The position numbers were made by a program, and so were the translations under genes. A model generated the notes under the pieces. It was given only the letters and a program-made list of their open reading frames with translations, did not search any database and was not told the origin of the DNA. From positions 62,001 to 126,000 of the forward strand of contig NZ_FXTJ01000002.1 in assembly GCF_900182545.1 (NCBI RefSeq): a stretch of 64,000 nucleotides of DNA, read 5' to 3'. The first letter of the stretch is position 1, and every line of letters begins with the position of its first letter. Origin of the DNA: Geodermatophilus aquaeductus. Lineage in GTDB: Bacteria; Actinomycetota; Actinomycetes; Mycobacteriales; Geodermatophilaceae. Shown here piece after piece: positions 52,966 through 61,634 of the stretch.

Positions 52966-54189
52966 TCAGCGCGCGTCGACGGTGTGGGGGACGAAGAAGG
53001 AGAGGTTGTCGGTGATCAGCCCGTCGCTCTCCCGGATGCCCAGGCCCGCCGGCTCGCCGTCGACCACCCAGGCACCGAGCACCGGGTGGTGCGGCCCGTC
53101 GACGCCGGCGAAGTCCGGCAGCGGCGCGAACTCCTGGACGACGAAGCCCTCGGTGCCGTAGCGGCCGGGCAGGGCGGTGACCACGTGCCCGTCGCGGACG
53201 ATCTGCACGTTGGCGCCCTCGCGGCCCCACAGCGGCTTGCGCACGTAGTCCCGCCACGACGAGGGCATCTCGTCGGCGAAGTACGCCGGCAGCAGGTACT
53301 GCCCGAGCACGGGGTCGCTGCCGAACAGCTGCCACAGCACCGGCAGCAGCGCCTTGGTGCTCCACAGCATCTTGTAGACCGGCTCGATCCACGTCGTCCC
53401 GCCCGGGCGCGCGCCGTCGGCGAGGACGGCGGCGCCGAACTCGTCGTCGACCAGCCACTCCCAGGGGTAGAGCTTGAAGACGACGTCGAGGTGGCGGCCC
53501 GAGGGGTCGTAGAAGCGGCCGTCACCGGAGTCCAGCGCGATGTCCTCCACCAGGACCTCGACCGCCTCGTAGCCGGCCTGCACGACGGTGTCCATGAGGT
53601 AGGCGACCGTCATGCGGTCCTCGCCGGAGGTCTCCGCGCTGGTCCACGCGAGGTGCACCCGCGGCCGGACGCCGGTGCGCCGCTCCCAGCGGGTGAGGTT
53701 GCGCTGCCAGGCGGCCACCAGCTTCTCGTGCAGCGCGTTCCACTGGTCGCGGCCCTGCCCGGTGAACAGGTGCCAGGTCCACTGGGTCACCGCCGCCTCG
53801 ACCAGGCCGGTCGGGGTGTCGGCGTTGAACTCCAGCAGCTTGGGCGGCCCCTCGCCGTCGTAGCGCAGGTCGAAGCGGCCGTAGACGCTGGGCGGCTCGC
53901 CCTCCCACGTGGCGCGGACGCCGGAGCGGGCGATCAGCGGGATGCCCATCCGGTCGAACAGGTCGTTCTCCACGATGTGGTCGCCGGCGGCCACGCACAT
54001 CTCGAACAGCTGGGCGACGGCGCCCTCGAGCCGCTCGACCTCCGCGGAGGTGAAGTCGTAGTACGGGCCCTCGCGCCAGTAGCTCCGGACCTCACCGCCC
54101 GGCGTCGTCGTCCGGTTGTAGACCAGTCCCTGCGCCTCGACCTCGGCCTCCCAGCCGGGCCGGACGACGCCGCCCTCGACCCGCCGCAC
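52966..54189 (-). CDS. glutathionylspermidine-synthase-like ATP-grasp protein (YgiC type)
   Basis: A 407-aa ATP-grasp ligase-like protein. Landmarks: LVYNRTTTPGG, GRFDLRYDGEGPPKLLEFN, NADTPTGLVEA, WIEPVYKMLWSTKALLPVLW and DYVRKPLWGREGANVQIV, the ATP-grasp half. It lacks the amidase domain of bifunctional GspS, so like YgiC/YjfC it would be a peptide-bond-forming enzyme of unknown substrate. It follows the lipoprotein gene with no gap (TGA-GTG). Confidence 0.88.
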   Translation of the reverse strand: MRRVEGGVVRPGWEAEVEAQGLVYNRTTTPGGEVRSYWREGPYYDFTSAEVERLEGAVAQLFEMCVAAGDHIVENDLFDRMGIPLIARSGVRATWEGEPPSVYGRFDLRYDGEGPPKLLEFNADTPTGLVEAAVTQWTWHLFTGQGRDQWNALHEKLVAAWQRNLTRWERRTGVRPRVHLAWTSAETSGEDRMTVAYLMDTVVQAGYEAVEVLVEDIALDSGDGRFYDPSGRHLDVVFKLYPWEWLVDDEFGAAVLADGARPGGTTWIEPVYKMLWSTKALLPVLWQLFGSDPVLGQYLLPAYFADEMPSSWRDYVRKPLWGREGANVQIVRDGHVVTALPGRYGTEGFVVQEFAPLPDFAGVDGPHHPVLGAWVVDGEPAGLGIRESDGLITDNLSFFVPHTVDAR

Positions 54190-54570
54190 TCAGGAACCCG
54201 AGCTGCCGCCGACGCCCGACCCGATGCCGCCGGTCACGCGGGTGCCGGCGACGACCGCGCCGGCGGCCGGCAGGCCGTAGCGCTGCCGGGCGACGGTGTC
54301 GCGCGGGTCGACGCGGGTGCCGCCGCGGGGTAGCACGGTGCCGACGGGCAGACCGGGCCGGAAGGCGCCGAGGTAGAGGAAGAACAGCCCGCCGCCGCCG
54401 CGGTAGTCGTCGTCGCAGTAGTCCTCGTCGACGACCTCGCCGTCCTCGTTCGTGCAGTAGGCCACCTGCTCCTGCTCGTCCTCGGAGCCGCAGCCGGCGA
54501 GGAAGCCGGTGGCGGCGGTCGCCAGGACCGTGGTGGTCAGGGCGCTGCGCACCCGGTTCCCGAACGCCAT
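54190..54570 (-). CDS. lipoprotein paired with the ATP-grasp enzyme (YgiB-like architecture)
   Basis: A 126-aa predicted lipoprotein. The signal peptide ends in TGFLAGCGSE. Then comes an acidic, Cys-containing region (AYCTNEDGEVVDEDYCDDDY), a Gly-rich hydrophobic patch (GGGGLFFLYLGAF), and a Gly/Ser-rich end with VTGGIGSGVGG. E. coli YgiB has the same layout next to ygiC. GGAGGAGCCC before the ATG. Probably acted on by the adjacent ligase, by analogy. Confidence 0.72.
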   Translation of the reverse strand: MAFGNRVRSALTTTVLATAATGFLAGCGSEDEQEQVAYCTNEDGEVVDEDYCDDDYRGGGGLFFLYLGAFRPGLPVGTVLPRGGTRVDPRDTVARQRYGLPAAGAVVAGTRVTGGIGSGVGGSSGS

Positions 54571-54698
54571 GGGCTCCTCCCCGTTCGACCGTCGGCTGCG
54601 ACCCTAGGGCCAGGCCCGCAGCGACCGCGTCCCCGGGCGGCACGGACGGTCCGGTGCCGCTAACGTCCCGGGACGACGCCGCAACCCCGGGAGGCGCG

Positions 54699-55544
54699 AT
54701 GACCGCCAAGGAACCCGCCGAGGTCGCCAGGGTCGCCAGCGCGACCGGTGCCAAGAAGGTGCACCGCACCTGGGACCGCGTCCTGGTCAGCGCCTTCCTC
54801 GCCGGCGCCTACATCTCCTTCGGCGCGCTGGTGGCCATCACGGTGTCCTCCGGCCTGGACACCGACACCTGGGGCACGCTCCCGACGCTGTTCATGGGCG
54901 CGGCCTTCACCCTCGGTCTGGTCCTGGTGCTCATCGCCGGCTCCGACCTCGCCACCGGCAACATGATGCTGGTCCCGCTCAGCGCGATGAACGGCAAGAT
55001 CAACGCCGCCGACGTCGTCCGGAACCTCACGCTGGTGCTGCTCGGCAACCTGCTCGGCGCGCTGTTCGTCGCCTACTTCCTCGCCGTCTCCACCGGGGTG
55101 ATCGGCGACCCGGACAGCACCGGCAGCGCCGGGCTGACCTTCGCCCGGCTGTCGGAGATCGCCGACGGCAAGGTGCACCACACCGCGTGGGAGACGTTCC
55201 TGCGCGGCGTCGGGTGCAACTGGCTGGTCTGCCTGGCCGTGTGGATGTCGATGGCCTCCAGCAGCGTCGCCGGGAAGATCCTCGCCGTCTTCTTCCCCGT
55301 GATGGCCTTCGTCGCCATGGGCTTCGACCACGTCGTCGCCAACATGTTCTTCCTGCCGGCCGCCCTGTTCGCCGGGGTCGAGGACGTCGGGTGGGACGAC
55401 ACCCTGGTCAACTGGCTGGTGGCCGGCGCCGGCAACCTGGTCGGCGCGGTCGTCTTCGTCGGGACGTCGTACTGGTACCTGTTCCTGCGCGACGCCCCCG
55501 ACGCCGCCCCGCGCACCGGAGCGGAGTCGGCCGAGCGCGGCTGA
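54699..55544 (+). CDS. formate/nitrite transporter (FNT) family channel
   Basis: A 281-aa FNT-family channel with six helices. The family signatures are NLTLVLLGNLLGALF, LRGVGCNWLVCLAVWM, and the central His in GFDHVVANMFFLP. Likely conducts formate, nitrite or a related monovalent anion. GGGAGG before the ATG. Next to a HerA-like gene; no clear functional link. Confidence 0.93.
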   Translation: MTAKEPAEVARVASATGAKKVHRTWDRVLVSAFLAGAYISFGALVAITVSSGLDTDTWGTLPTLFMGAAFTLGLVLVLIAGSDLATGNMMLVPLSAMNGKINAADVVRNLTLVLLGNLLGALFVAYFLAVSTGVIGDPDSTGSAGLTFARLSEIADGKVHHTAWETFLRGVGCNWLVCLAVWMSMASSSVAGKILAVFFPVMAFVAMGFDHVVANMFFLPAALFAGVEDVGWDDTLVNWLVAGAGNLVGAVVFVGTSYWYLFLRDAPDAAPRTGAESAERG

Positions 55545-55570
55545 GCGGGAACGCCGCTACCGTCCCGGCC

Positions 55571-57157
55571 GTGAGCCAGCCCAGCGCCACCCCGGACGAC
55601 GCCGCACCCACCGACGACGCCGCCGCGGCCGCCGCCCGCATCGCGGCCGGCTACGCCGTCGAGGGCCCCGCCCTCGATCTCGGCGCGGTGTCGGTCGGCG
55701 GCCGGACGCACCCCGACGCGCAGGTGCGGCTCCCGCTGTCGGTGCTCAACCGGCACGGGCTCATCGCCGGGGCGACCGGCACCGGCAAGACGCGCACCCT
55801 GCAACTCATGGCCGAGCAGCTCTCGGCGGCGGGCGTCCCCGTGGTGCTCGCCGACCTCAAGGGCGACCTGGCCGGGCTGGCCCGCCCGGGCGAGGCGACC
55901 GAGCGGGTGGCCCGCCGGTCCACCGACACCGCCGACCCCTGGGAGTCCACCGGCTTCCCCGTCGAGTACCTGGCGCTCGGCGGCCTGGGCACCGGCGTCC
56001 CGGTGCGGGCCACCGTCAGCGACTTCGGCCCGACCCTGCTGGCCAAGGTGCTCGGCCTCAACGCCACCCAGGAGAGCTCGCTGGGCCTGGTGTTCCACCA
56101 CGCCGACGACGCCGGCCTCCCGCTGCTCGACCTCGCCGACCTGCGCGCGCTGCTCACCTGGCTGACCAGCAGGGAGGGCAAGGAGGAGCTCGCCGGCCTC
56201 GGCGGGCTGTCCACGGCGACGGCGGGGGTGGTCCTGCGCGAGCTCGTGGCGCTCGAGGACCTCGGCGGGGACGTCTTCTTCGGCGAGCCCGCCTTCGACC
56301 CGGCCGACCTGATCCGCACCGCGCCCGACGGCCGCGGCGTCATCAGCGCCGTCGAGCTGCCGGCCGTCGCCGACCGCCCGGCGCTGTTCTCGACCTTCCT
56401 GATGTGGCTGCTCGCCGAGCTGTTCGAGGAGCTGCCCGAGGTCGGCGACCTCGACGCGCCGAAGGTGGTGTTCTTCCTCGACGAGGCGCACCTGCTCTTC
56501 AGCGGCGCGAGCAAGGCGTTCCTCACGGCGGTCACCCAGACCGTGCGGCTCATCCGGTCCAAGGGCGTCGGCGTCTTCTTCGTCACCCAGCAGCCGACCG
56601 ACGTCCCCTCCGACGTGCTCGGCCAGCTCGGCAACCGTGTGCAGCACGCGCTGCGCACCTTCACGCCCGAGGACGCCGACGCGCTGCGGAAGACCGTGCG
56701 GACGTTCCCGCGCAGCGACGTGTACGACGTCGCGGAGCTGCTGACGACGCTGGGCACCGGCGAGGCGGCGGTGACCGTGCTGTCCGAGCGGGGTGCGCCG
56801 ACCCCGCTCGCGTGGACGGTGCTGCGGGCCCCGCGGGCGTCGATGGGCACCGTCGAGCCCGAGGCGATGGCCGCGGCGGTGGCCGGCTCGCCCCTGCAGC
56901 CCCGCTACGGCACCGCCGTCGACCGGGAGTCGGCGCGGGAGCTGCTCGCCGCCCGGCTCGCGCCGCCGTCCGCCCCGGCGCGGGCCGAGGAGCCCGCGCC
57001 CCGGCGGCGCCCCCGGGAGGCCGCACCGGAGGAGGAGCGCGGGGTGCTCGGGGACCTGATGGCCTCCTCCGCGTTCCGCTCCTTCGCCCGGTCGGCGGCC
57101 AGCACGCTCGGCCGGGAGCTCACCCGCGGCCTGTTCGGGACCCGCCGGCGCCGCTGA
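55571..57157 (+). CDS. HerA-like/DUF853 P-loop ATPase
   Basis: A 528-aa FtsK/HerA-superfamily ATPase. Walker A is GLIAGATGTGKTRTLQ (about residues 67-82); Walker B is VVFFLDEAHLLFSG; the sensor region FFVTQQPTDVPSDVLGQLGN and the arginine-finger region GNRVQHALRTFTP follow. The C-terminal 80 residues are Pro/Arg-rich and probably disordered. E. coli homologue YjgR is uncharacterised. GTG start. Confidence 0.9.
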   Translation: MSQPSATPDDAAPTDDAAAAAARIAAGYAVEGPALDLGAVSVGGRTHPDAQVRLPLSVLNRHGLIAGATGTGKTRTLQLMAEQLSAAGVPVVLADLKGDLAGLARPGEATERVARRSTDTADPWESTGFPVEYLALGGLGTGVPVRATVSDFGPTLLAKVLGLNATQESSLGLVFHHADDAGLPLLDLADLRALLTWLTSREGKEELAGLGGLSTATAGVVLRELVALEDLGGDVFFGEPAFDPADLIRTAPDGRGVISAVELPAVADRPALFSTFLMWLLAELFEELPEVGDLDAPKVVFFLDEAHLLFSGASKAFLTAVTQTVRLIRSKGVGVFFVTQQPTDVPSDVLGQLGNRVQHALRTFTPEDADALRKTVRTFPRSDVYDVAELLTTLGTGEAAVTVLSERGAPTPLAWTVLRAPRASMGTVEPEAMAAAVAGSPLQPRYGTAVDRESARELLAARLAPPSAPARAEEPAPRRRPREAAPEEERGVLGDLMASSAFRSFARSAASTLGRELTRGLFGTRRRR

Positions 57158-57235
57158 CGCCCGCCTCCCCGGGTGCGGGCGGGCCGGACCGATGGCACGG
57201 TCGAGCGGCACGCGGAACCGGGAGGACACAGGGCG

Positions 57236-58162
57236 ATGCGCTACAGGGAGGGCGGCGACCTCGACACGTCGTCGATCCAGGACCGGCGCGGCAGGGGCGG
57301 CGGCGGTCTGGGCGGCGGCCGCGGGATCGCCGTCGGCGGTGGCGGGCTCGGCGTGGTCGGGCTGATCGTCCTCGTGCTGTTCCAGGTGCTCGGGGGCGGC
57401 GGGGGCGGCGGCGCCGGTGCCGGCCTCGGCGCGCTGGAGGGGCTGGGCCCGGGCGAGACCGCCGACAACAGCGCCCTCGAGCAGTCCTGCGACGACAGCG
57501 GCGACGCCAACGACTCCGTCGAGTGCGCCGTCGTCGCCGACATCGACTCCATCCAGGACTACTGGTCGCAGGCCCTGGGCGGGCAGTACGTGCCGACCGA
57601 CACCGTGTTCTTCTCCGACCAGGTGTCGACGCAGTGCGGCGGGGCCACGAGCGGGTCGGGGCCGTTCTACTGCCCGGCCGACCAGTTCGTGTACATCGAC
57701 CTGACCTTCTTCGACACCCTGCGCAGCCAGTTCGGCGCCGAGGGCGGCGCGTTCCCCAACGCCTACGTGCTCGCCCACGAGTACGGCCACCACGTGCAGA
57801 ACCTGCTGGGCACCAACCGGCAGGTCACCCCGGGCGAGGCCGGTGCCGACAGTGGCACCGTGCGGCTGGAGCTGCAGGCCGACTGCTACGCCGGCGCGTG
57901 GGCCAACCACGCCGAGACCGTGCCCGACGAGTCCGGCGCGCCGCTGATCGCCGACATCACGCAGGACGACGTCGACCGCGCGCTGGACACCGCCGGCCGC
58001 ATCGGCGACGACTTCATCCAGCAGAACCTCGGCGGCGGCACCGTGGACCAGGACGCGTTCACGCACGGCTCCTCCGAGCAGCGCCAGCGCTGGTTCCTCA
58101 CCGGGTACGAGACCGGCGACCCGGCGCAGTGCGACACCTTCGCCACCGACGACCTCGGCTGA
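57236..58162 (+). CDS. neutral zinc metallopeptidase (YpfJ family)
   Basis: A 308-aa membrane-anchored peptidase. N-terminal Gly-rich cytoplasmic part, then a TM helix (VGLIVLVLFQVLGG), and a periplasmic/extracellular domain with the zinc site VLAHEYGHHVQNLLG (HExxH) followed by LELQADCYAGAWAN (third Glu ligand). Ends with RQRWFLTGYETGDPAQCDTF. Family length is normal. Function in vivo is not known. ATG at 57236. Confidence 0.92.
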   Translation: MRYREGGDLDTSSIQDRRGRGGGGLGGGRGIAVGGGGLGVVGLIVLVLFQVLGGGGGGGAGAGLGALEGLGPGETADNSALEQSCDDSGDANDSVECAVVADIDSIQDYWSQALGGQYVPTDTVFFSDQVSTQCGGATSGSGPFYCPADQFVYIDLTFFDTLRSQFGAEGGAFPNAYVLAHEYGHHVQNLLGTNRQVTPGEAGADSGTVRLELQADCYAGAWANHAETVPDESGAPLIADITQDDVDRALDTAGRIGDDFIQQNLGGGTVDQDAFTHGSSEQRQRWFLTGYETGDPAQCDTFATDDLG

Positions 58163-58166
58163 GCGC

Positions 58167-58946
58167 GTGACCGAGCACCTCCGGGTCAGCCGCGACGGCG
58201 CCGTCGCCGTCCTCACCATCGACCGGGCGGACAAGCGCAACGCCCTGACCGCCGGCATGTGGGCCGCGCTCCCCGGCATCCTGGCCGAGCTGGCCGCCGA
58301 CCCGTCAGTCCGCGTGCTCGTGGTCACCGGCGCCGGGCCGAGCTTCTGCGCCGGCGCCGACATCTCCGACCTGCTCGGCGGGCCCGACGCCGAGGACCCC
58401 ATGGCCCGGTTGCGCAGCGACAACCTCGCCGCCCAGGCCGCGCTGCGGGACTTCCCCCGGCCCACGATCGCGATGATCCGCGGGCACTGCATCGGCGGCG
58501 GGGTGGAGCTGGCCACCTGCTGCGACCTGCGCTTCACCGACCCGACCGGCGTCTTCGGCGTCACCCCGGCCAAGGTCGGCATCGTCTACACGCCGACGTC
58601 GACCCGCCAGCTGATGGACCTCGTGGGCCCGGCGACGACCCGCTACCTGCTGTACTCCGGCGAGCTGCTCGACGCCGACGCCGCGCTGCGCACCGGCCTG
58701 GTCGACCGGCTGCTGCCCGCCGGCGACCTGGCCGGCGAGGTGCGGCGGTTCGCCGAGGTGCTGGCGAGCCGCTCGGCGCTCACCCAGCGCGCGGCCAAGG
58801 AGGTCACGGCGGCGCTGGCCACCGGCGGGGACGCCGAGGAGGTGGCCGGCCGCTGGTACCGGGAGACGATCGCCTCCGGGGAGCTCGCCGAGGGCGTCGC
58901 CGCCTTCACCGAGCGGCGCGCCCCGCGGTTCCCGTACGGCTCCTAG
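58167..58946 (+). CDS. enoyl-CoA hydratase/isomerase family protein
   Basis: A 259-aa crotonase-fold enzyme. Oxyanion-hole and catalytic segments: VTGAGPSFCAGADISDL and MIRGHCIGGGVELATCCDLRF. The Glu of the typical hydratase is present in the GVELA helix, but which acyl-CoA reaction it performs is not clear. GTG follows the peptidase stop by four bases. Confidence 0.9.
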   Translation: MTEHLRVSRDGAVAVLTIDRADKRNALTAGMWAALPGILAELAADPSVRVLVVTGAGPSFCAGADISDLLGGPDAEDPMARLRSDNLAAQAALRDFPRPTIAMIRGHCIGGGVELATCCDLRFTDPTGVFGVTPAKVGIVYTPTSTRQLMDLVGPATTRYLLYSGELLDADAALRTGLVDRLLPAGDLAGEVRRFAEVLASRSALTQRAAKEVTAALATGGDAEEVAGRWYRETIASGELAEGVAAFTERRAPRFPYGS

Positions 58947-58958
58947 GCAGCACGGCTC

Positions 58959-59801
58959 CTAGGCGACATCCAGGCCGGCGTCCTCGGCCTCGACGGCGGC
59001 GTTCCACTCGCGCTTCTCGGCCTGCCAGCGGTCCTCGGTGCTGCCGAGGCGCCAGTAGCCGGAGACCGACAGCCGCTCGCGGGGGGCACCGAGCCCGGTG
59101 CGCGCGAACCGGCGCAGCTCGCGGACGGCGCCGGCCTCGCCGTGCACGAACACGTGCACGTCGCCCTCGGGCAGGTCCGCGGCGAGGACGGCCGCGACCA
59201 GCGCCACGCCGGGCGCCGCGCTCCGGTGCACCCAGGTGACCCGCACGCCGGGGCCGGTGGTGAGCTCCTGCTCCTCCTCCGGGCCGGCGACCTCGACGAA
59301 CACCTCGGCGCGCGCGTCGGCGGGCAGCGCCTCGAGCGCGGCGGCGATCGCCGGCAGCGCCGTCTCGTCACCGGCCATGAGGTGCCAGCCGGCGTCCCCG
59401 GCCGGGCTGTAGGCGCCGCCGGGGCCGAACATCTGCAGCGTGTCGCCGGGACGGGCAGCGAGCGCCCACGGGCCTGCGACGCCCTCGTCGCCGTGCACGA
59501 CGAAGTCGATGGTGAGCTCGCCGGCGTCGGCGTCCCACGAGCGGACGGTGTAGGTGCGCGTGACCGGCCACTGCTCGCGCGGCAGGCGGGCCTGCACGTC
59601 CTCGACGTCGAACGGGGCGGTGTACGGGGCGCCGGCCGGCGGGAAGAGGAGCTTGACGTAGGAGTCGGTGTGCCCGGGCGCGAAGCCGGCCAGCCCCTCC
59701 CCGCCGAGGACGACGCGGACGACGTGCGGCGTCACGTGGCCGGTGCGCACGACGGTGCCGGTGCGGGGCGTCCGCTTCCGGCGCGGGGACTGCTCGGCCA
59801 C
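58959..59801 (-). CDS. siderophore-interacting protein (FAD/NAD(P)H ferric reductase)
   Basis: A 280-aa SIP-family reductase that releases iron from ferric siderophores in the cytosol. FAD-binding TRTYTVRSWDADAGELTIDF, then GDTLQMFGPGGAYSP, AGDETALPAIAAALE and the C-terminal YWRLGSTEDRWQAEKREW. GTG at 59801 follows GAGGAGG. The IdeR-like box at 59816-59834 lies over the 5' end, so iron should repress it. Confidence 0.93.
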   Translation of the reverse strand: MAEQSPRRKRTPRTGTVVRTGHVTPHVVRVVLGGEGLAGFAPGHTDSYVKLLFPPAGAPYTAPFDVEDVQARLPREQWPVTRTYTVRSWDADAGELTIDFVVHGDEGVAGPWALAARPGDTLQMFGPGGAYSPAGDAGWHLMAGDETALPAIAAALEALPADARAEVFVEVAGPEEEQELTTGPGVRVTWVHRSAAPGVALVAAVLAADLPEGDVHVFVHGEAGAVRELRRFARTGLGAPRERLSVSGYWRLGSTEDRWQAEKREWNAAVEAEDAGLDVA

Positions 59802-59815
59802 AGGGCCTCCTCGAT

Positions 59816-59834
59816 GTAGGTGAGGCACACCTTA
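59816..59834 (-). promoter_or_regulatory. IdeR/DtxR-like iron box before the siderophore-interacting protein
   Basis: GTAGGTGAGGCACACCTTA matches TWAGGTWAGSCTWACCTWA at 15 of 19 positions. It lies 14 bases upstream of the SIP start codon, where bound repressor would block transcription. Confidence 0.75.
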
Positions 59835-60104
59835 CCTGCGCGCCCGATGTGATCGACGTCCGTTTCCGGACTGCCGCGTCCGGGTAGCCCCTGGCCTGCG
59901 GGAACGGCGACGTCGCCGGGCACGGACTGCCAGCCCGGCCGGCTCCCGCCCGCACCTTCCCCACGGTCCACCGGGCCGGCGCGCCCCGCGCCGCCGGCCC
60001 CGCTCCACCCGCATCCGTCCCGGCGACGGCCGTCGCCGGGACGTGTGTGAGTGATCCATAACTGGGTAGCGCCAGCCTCGACCGAGATCCACTCAGGAGG
60101 AACG
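59835..60104. other. non-coding region with 28-bp palindrome before the envelope cluster
   Basis: A 270-bp gap. It holds a perfect palindrome of 14-bp arms with no loop, CGTCCCGGCGACGG and CCGTCGCCGGGACG (60016-60043). GGGTAG at 60064-60069 could be the -10 of a stress-sigma promoter, though no good -35 is visible. AGGAGG precedes the ATG at 60105. Confidence 0.5.
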
Positions 60105-60974
60105 ATGACCCACTCCATCGACGCCCCCCTCCCGCCGCCGCCCTCCTCGGGCGCGACCGGCTACGGGGACACGAGTACGACCTCGACCACCACGACCACC
60201 TCCGGCTCGCCGTCGACCACCGACGTCGCGAAGGACGAGGCCCGCAACGTCGGCGAGACCGCCAAGCAGGCCGGCTCGCAGGTCGCCTCGACCGCGGCCG
60301 ACCAGGCCAAGAACGTGGTCGCCGAGACCAAGTACCAGGCGCAGAGCCTGGTCGAGCAGGGCCGCACCCAGGTGCGCCAGCAGGCCGTCTCGCAGCAGCA
60401 GAAGGCCGGCCAGAGCCTGTCGGGCCTGGCCCAGCAGCTGCGCGGCATGGTCGAGGGCAACGCCCCGGCCCCCGGCCCCGCCCGCGACCTCATCCAGCAG
60501 GGCGCCAGCCGGGTCGAGGAGTTCGCGACCATGCTGCAGAACCGCGAGCCGGCCGACCTGCTCGACGAGGTCCGCTCCTTCGCCCGCCGCAAGCCGGGCA
60601 CCTTCCTGCTCGGTGCCGCGCTCGCCGGCGTCCTCGCCGGCCGCCTGACCAGCGGCGTCAAGGCCGCGCACAGCGACGACTCCTCCTCGGGCAGCCGGTC
60701 GCAGTTCGCCTCGACGCCGTCGACCTACTCCTCAGGCGGCAACTACGTCGACCCGGCGCCGGCCTACTCGGGCTACGAGTCGACCAGCGGCTACGAGACG
60801 ACGACCGGCTACGAGACGACGACGGCCGGCGGGTACGGCGAGCACTCGGCCACGCCGGGCACCCCGGTGCCCCCGCCGCCGTACGGCACCGTCCCGCCCG
60901 CCGGCAGCGTCGTGCCGCCGGCCGCCCCCGCCGGCTGGGACGACCCCACCCGCCGCCCGGGCCAGGGGGTCTGA
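60105..60974 (+). CDS. low-complexity envelope protein with central helix, first gene of cluster
   Basis: A 289-aa protein. N-terminus Pro/Ser/Thr-rich (to about residue 40), then a long amphipathic helical region with LEA-like repeats (AKQAGSQVASTAADQAKNVV), a domain with EFATMLQNREPADLLDEV, and a hydrophobic stretch (GTFLLGAALAGVLAGRL) near residue 175. The C-terminus is Tyr/Ser/Gly-rich with GYETTT repeats, then Pro-rich. Membrane-tethered and largely disordered. Unknown function. AGGAGG site and ATG start. Confidence 0.82.
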   Translation: MTHSIDAPLPPPPSSGATGYGDTSTTSTTTTTSGSPSTTDVAKDEARNVGETAKQAGSQVASTAADQAKNVVAETKYQAQSLVEQGRTQVRQQAVSQQQKAGQSLSGLAQQLRGMVEGNAPAPGPARDLIQQGASRVEEFATMLQNREPADLLDEVRSFARRKPGTFLLGAALAGVLAGRLTSGVKAAHSDDSSSGSRSQFASTPSTYSSGGNYVDPAPAYSGYESTSGYETTTGYETTTAGGYGEHSATPGTPVPPPPYGTVPPAGSVVPPAAPAGWDDPTRRPGQGV

Positions 60975-60977
60975 CCC

Positions 60978-61595
60978 ATGAGCACCCCCTACTCCGGCGC
61001 CACGCCGGTGGGTGGCCAGCAGGGCTACCCGCCGGAGCCGCCGCAGGCCAACTACGCCGTGACCCCCGGCTACGAGCAGGGCACGCCCGGCTACGAGCAG
61101 GGCGCCACCGCCTACGGCCAGGGCGCCACCGGCTACGACCAGGGCACCGCCTACGACCCGGCCTACGGCGCGCACGCCGGCGACCGCGGCACCCCGATGA
61201 CCGAGGAGGGCCGCCCCGCGGTCAGCGGCACCTCGGTGGGCGAGCTCATCAGCGAGGTCACCAAGGACCTCTCGGTGCTCATGCGCCAGGAGCTCGAGCT
61301 GGCCAAGGCCGAGGTCAAGGTCGAGGCCAAGAAGGCCGGCCAGGGCGCGGGCATGTTCGGCGCCGCGGGCTTCGCCGGCTACATGGTGCTGCTGTTCCTG
61401 TCCTTCGCCCTGTGGTGGGCGCTGGAGAACGTGATGGACGCCGGCCTCGCCGCGCTCATCGTGGCCGTGCTCTGGGGCGTCATCGGCGCCATCACCTTCG
61501 TCATGGGGCGCAAGAAGTTCCGGCAGGTCAACCCCAAGCCCGAACGGACCGTGGACACCCTCCAGCAGGTCCCCGGCGCCCTCAAGCCCCACTGA
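60978..61595 (+). CDS. phage-holin-family (DUF1469) membrane protein
   Basis: A 205-aa protein. N-terminal region of imperfect GYEQG/TAYGQG repeats rich in Tyr and Gly, then the Phage_holin_3_6 domain: SVGELISEVTKDLSVLMRQE, a helical charged segment and two TM helices (MVLLFLSFALWWAL and ALIVAVLWGVIGAITFVMG). Three bases after the previous stop, so coupled. Found beside DUF3618 genes in many actinobacteria and proteobacteria. Confidence 0.88.
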   Translation: MSTPYSGATPVGGQQGYPPEPPQANYAVTPGYEQGTPGYEQGATAYGQGATGYDQGTAYDPAYGAHAGDRGTPMTEEGRPAVSGTSVGELISEVTKDLSVLMRQELELAKAEVKVEAKKAGQGAGMFGAAGFAGYMVLLFLSFALWWALENVMDAGLAALIVAVLWGVIGAITFVMGRKKFRQVNPKPERTVDTLQQVPGALKPH

Positions 61596-61634
61596 CCCGC
61601 GGGCCTGCGGGCCCCCCACCCCCCTGGAGCAGAC

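Noticed and set aside
55073-58582. A minus-strand open frame of about 1170 codons
   Set aside because: It is antisense to the FNT, HerA-like, metallopeptidase and enoyl-CoA hydratase genes, has composition typical of GC-rich shadows and no recognisable domain.
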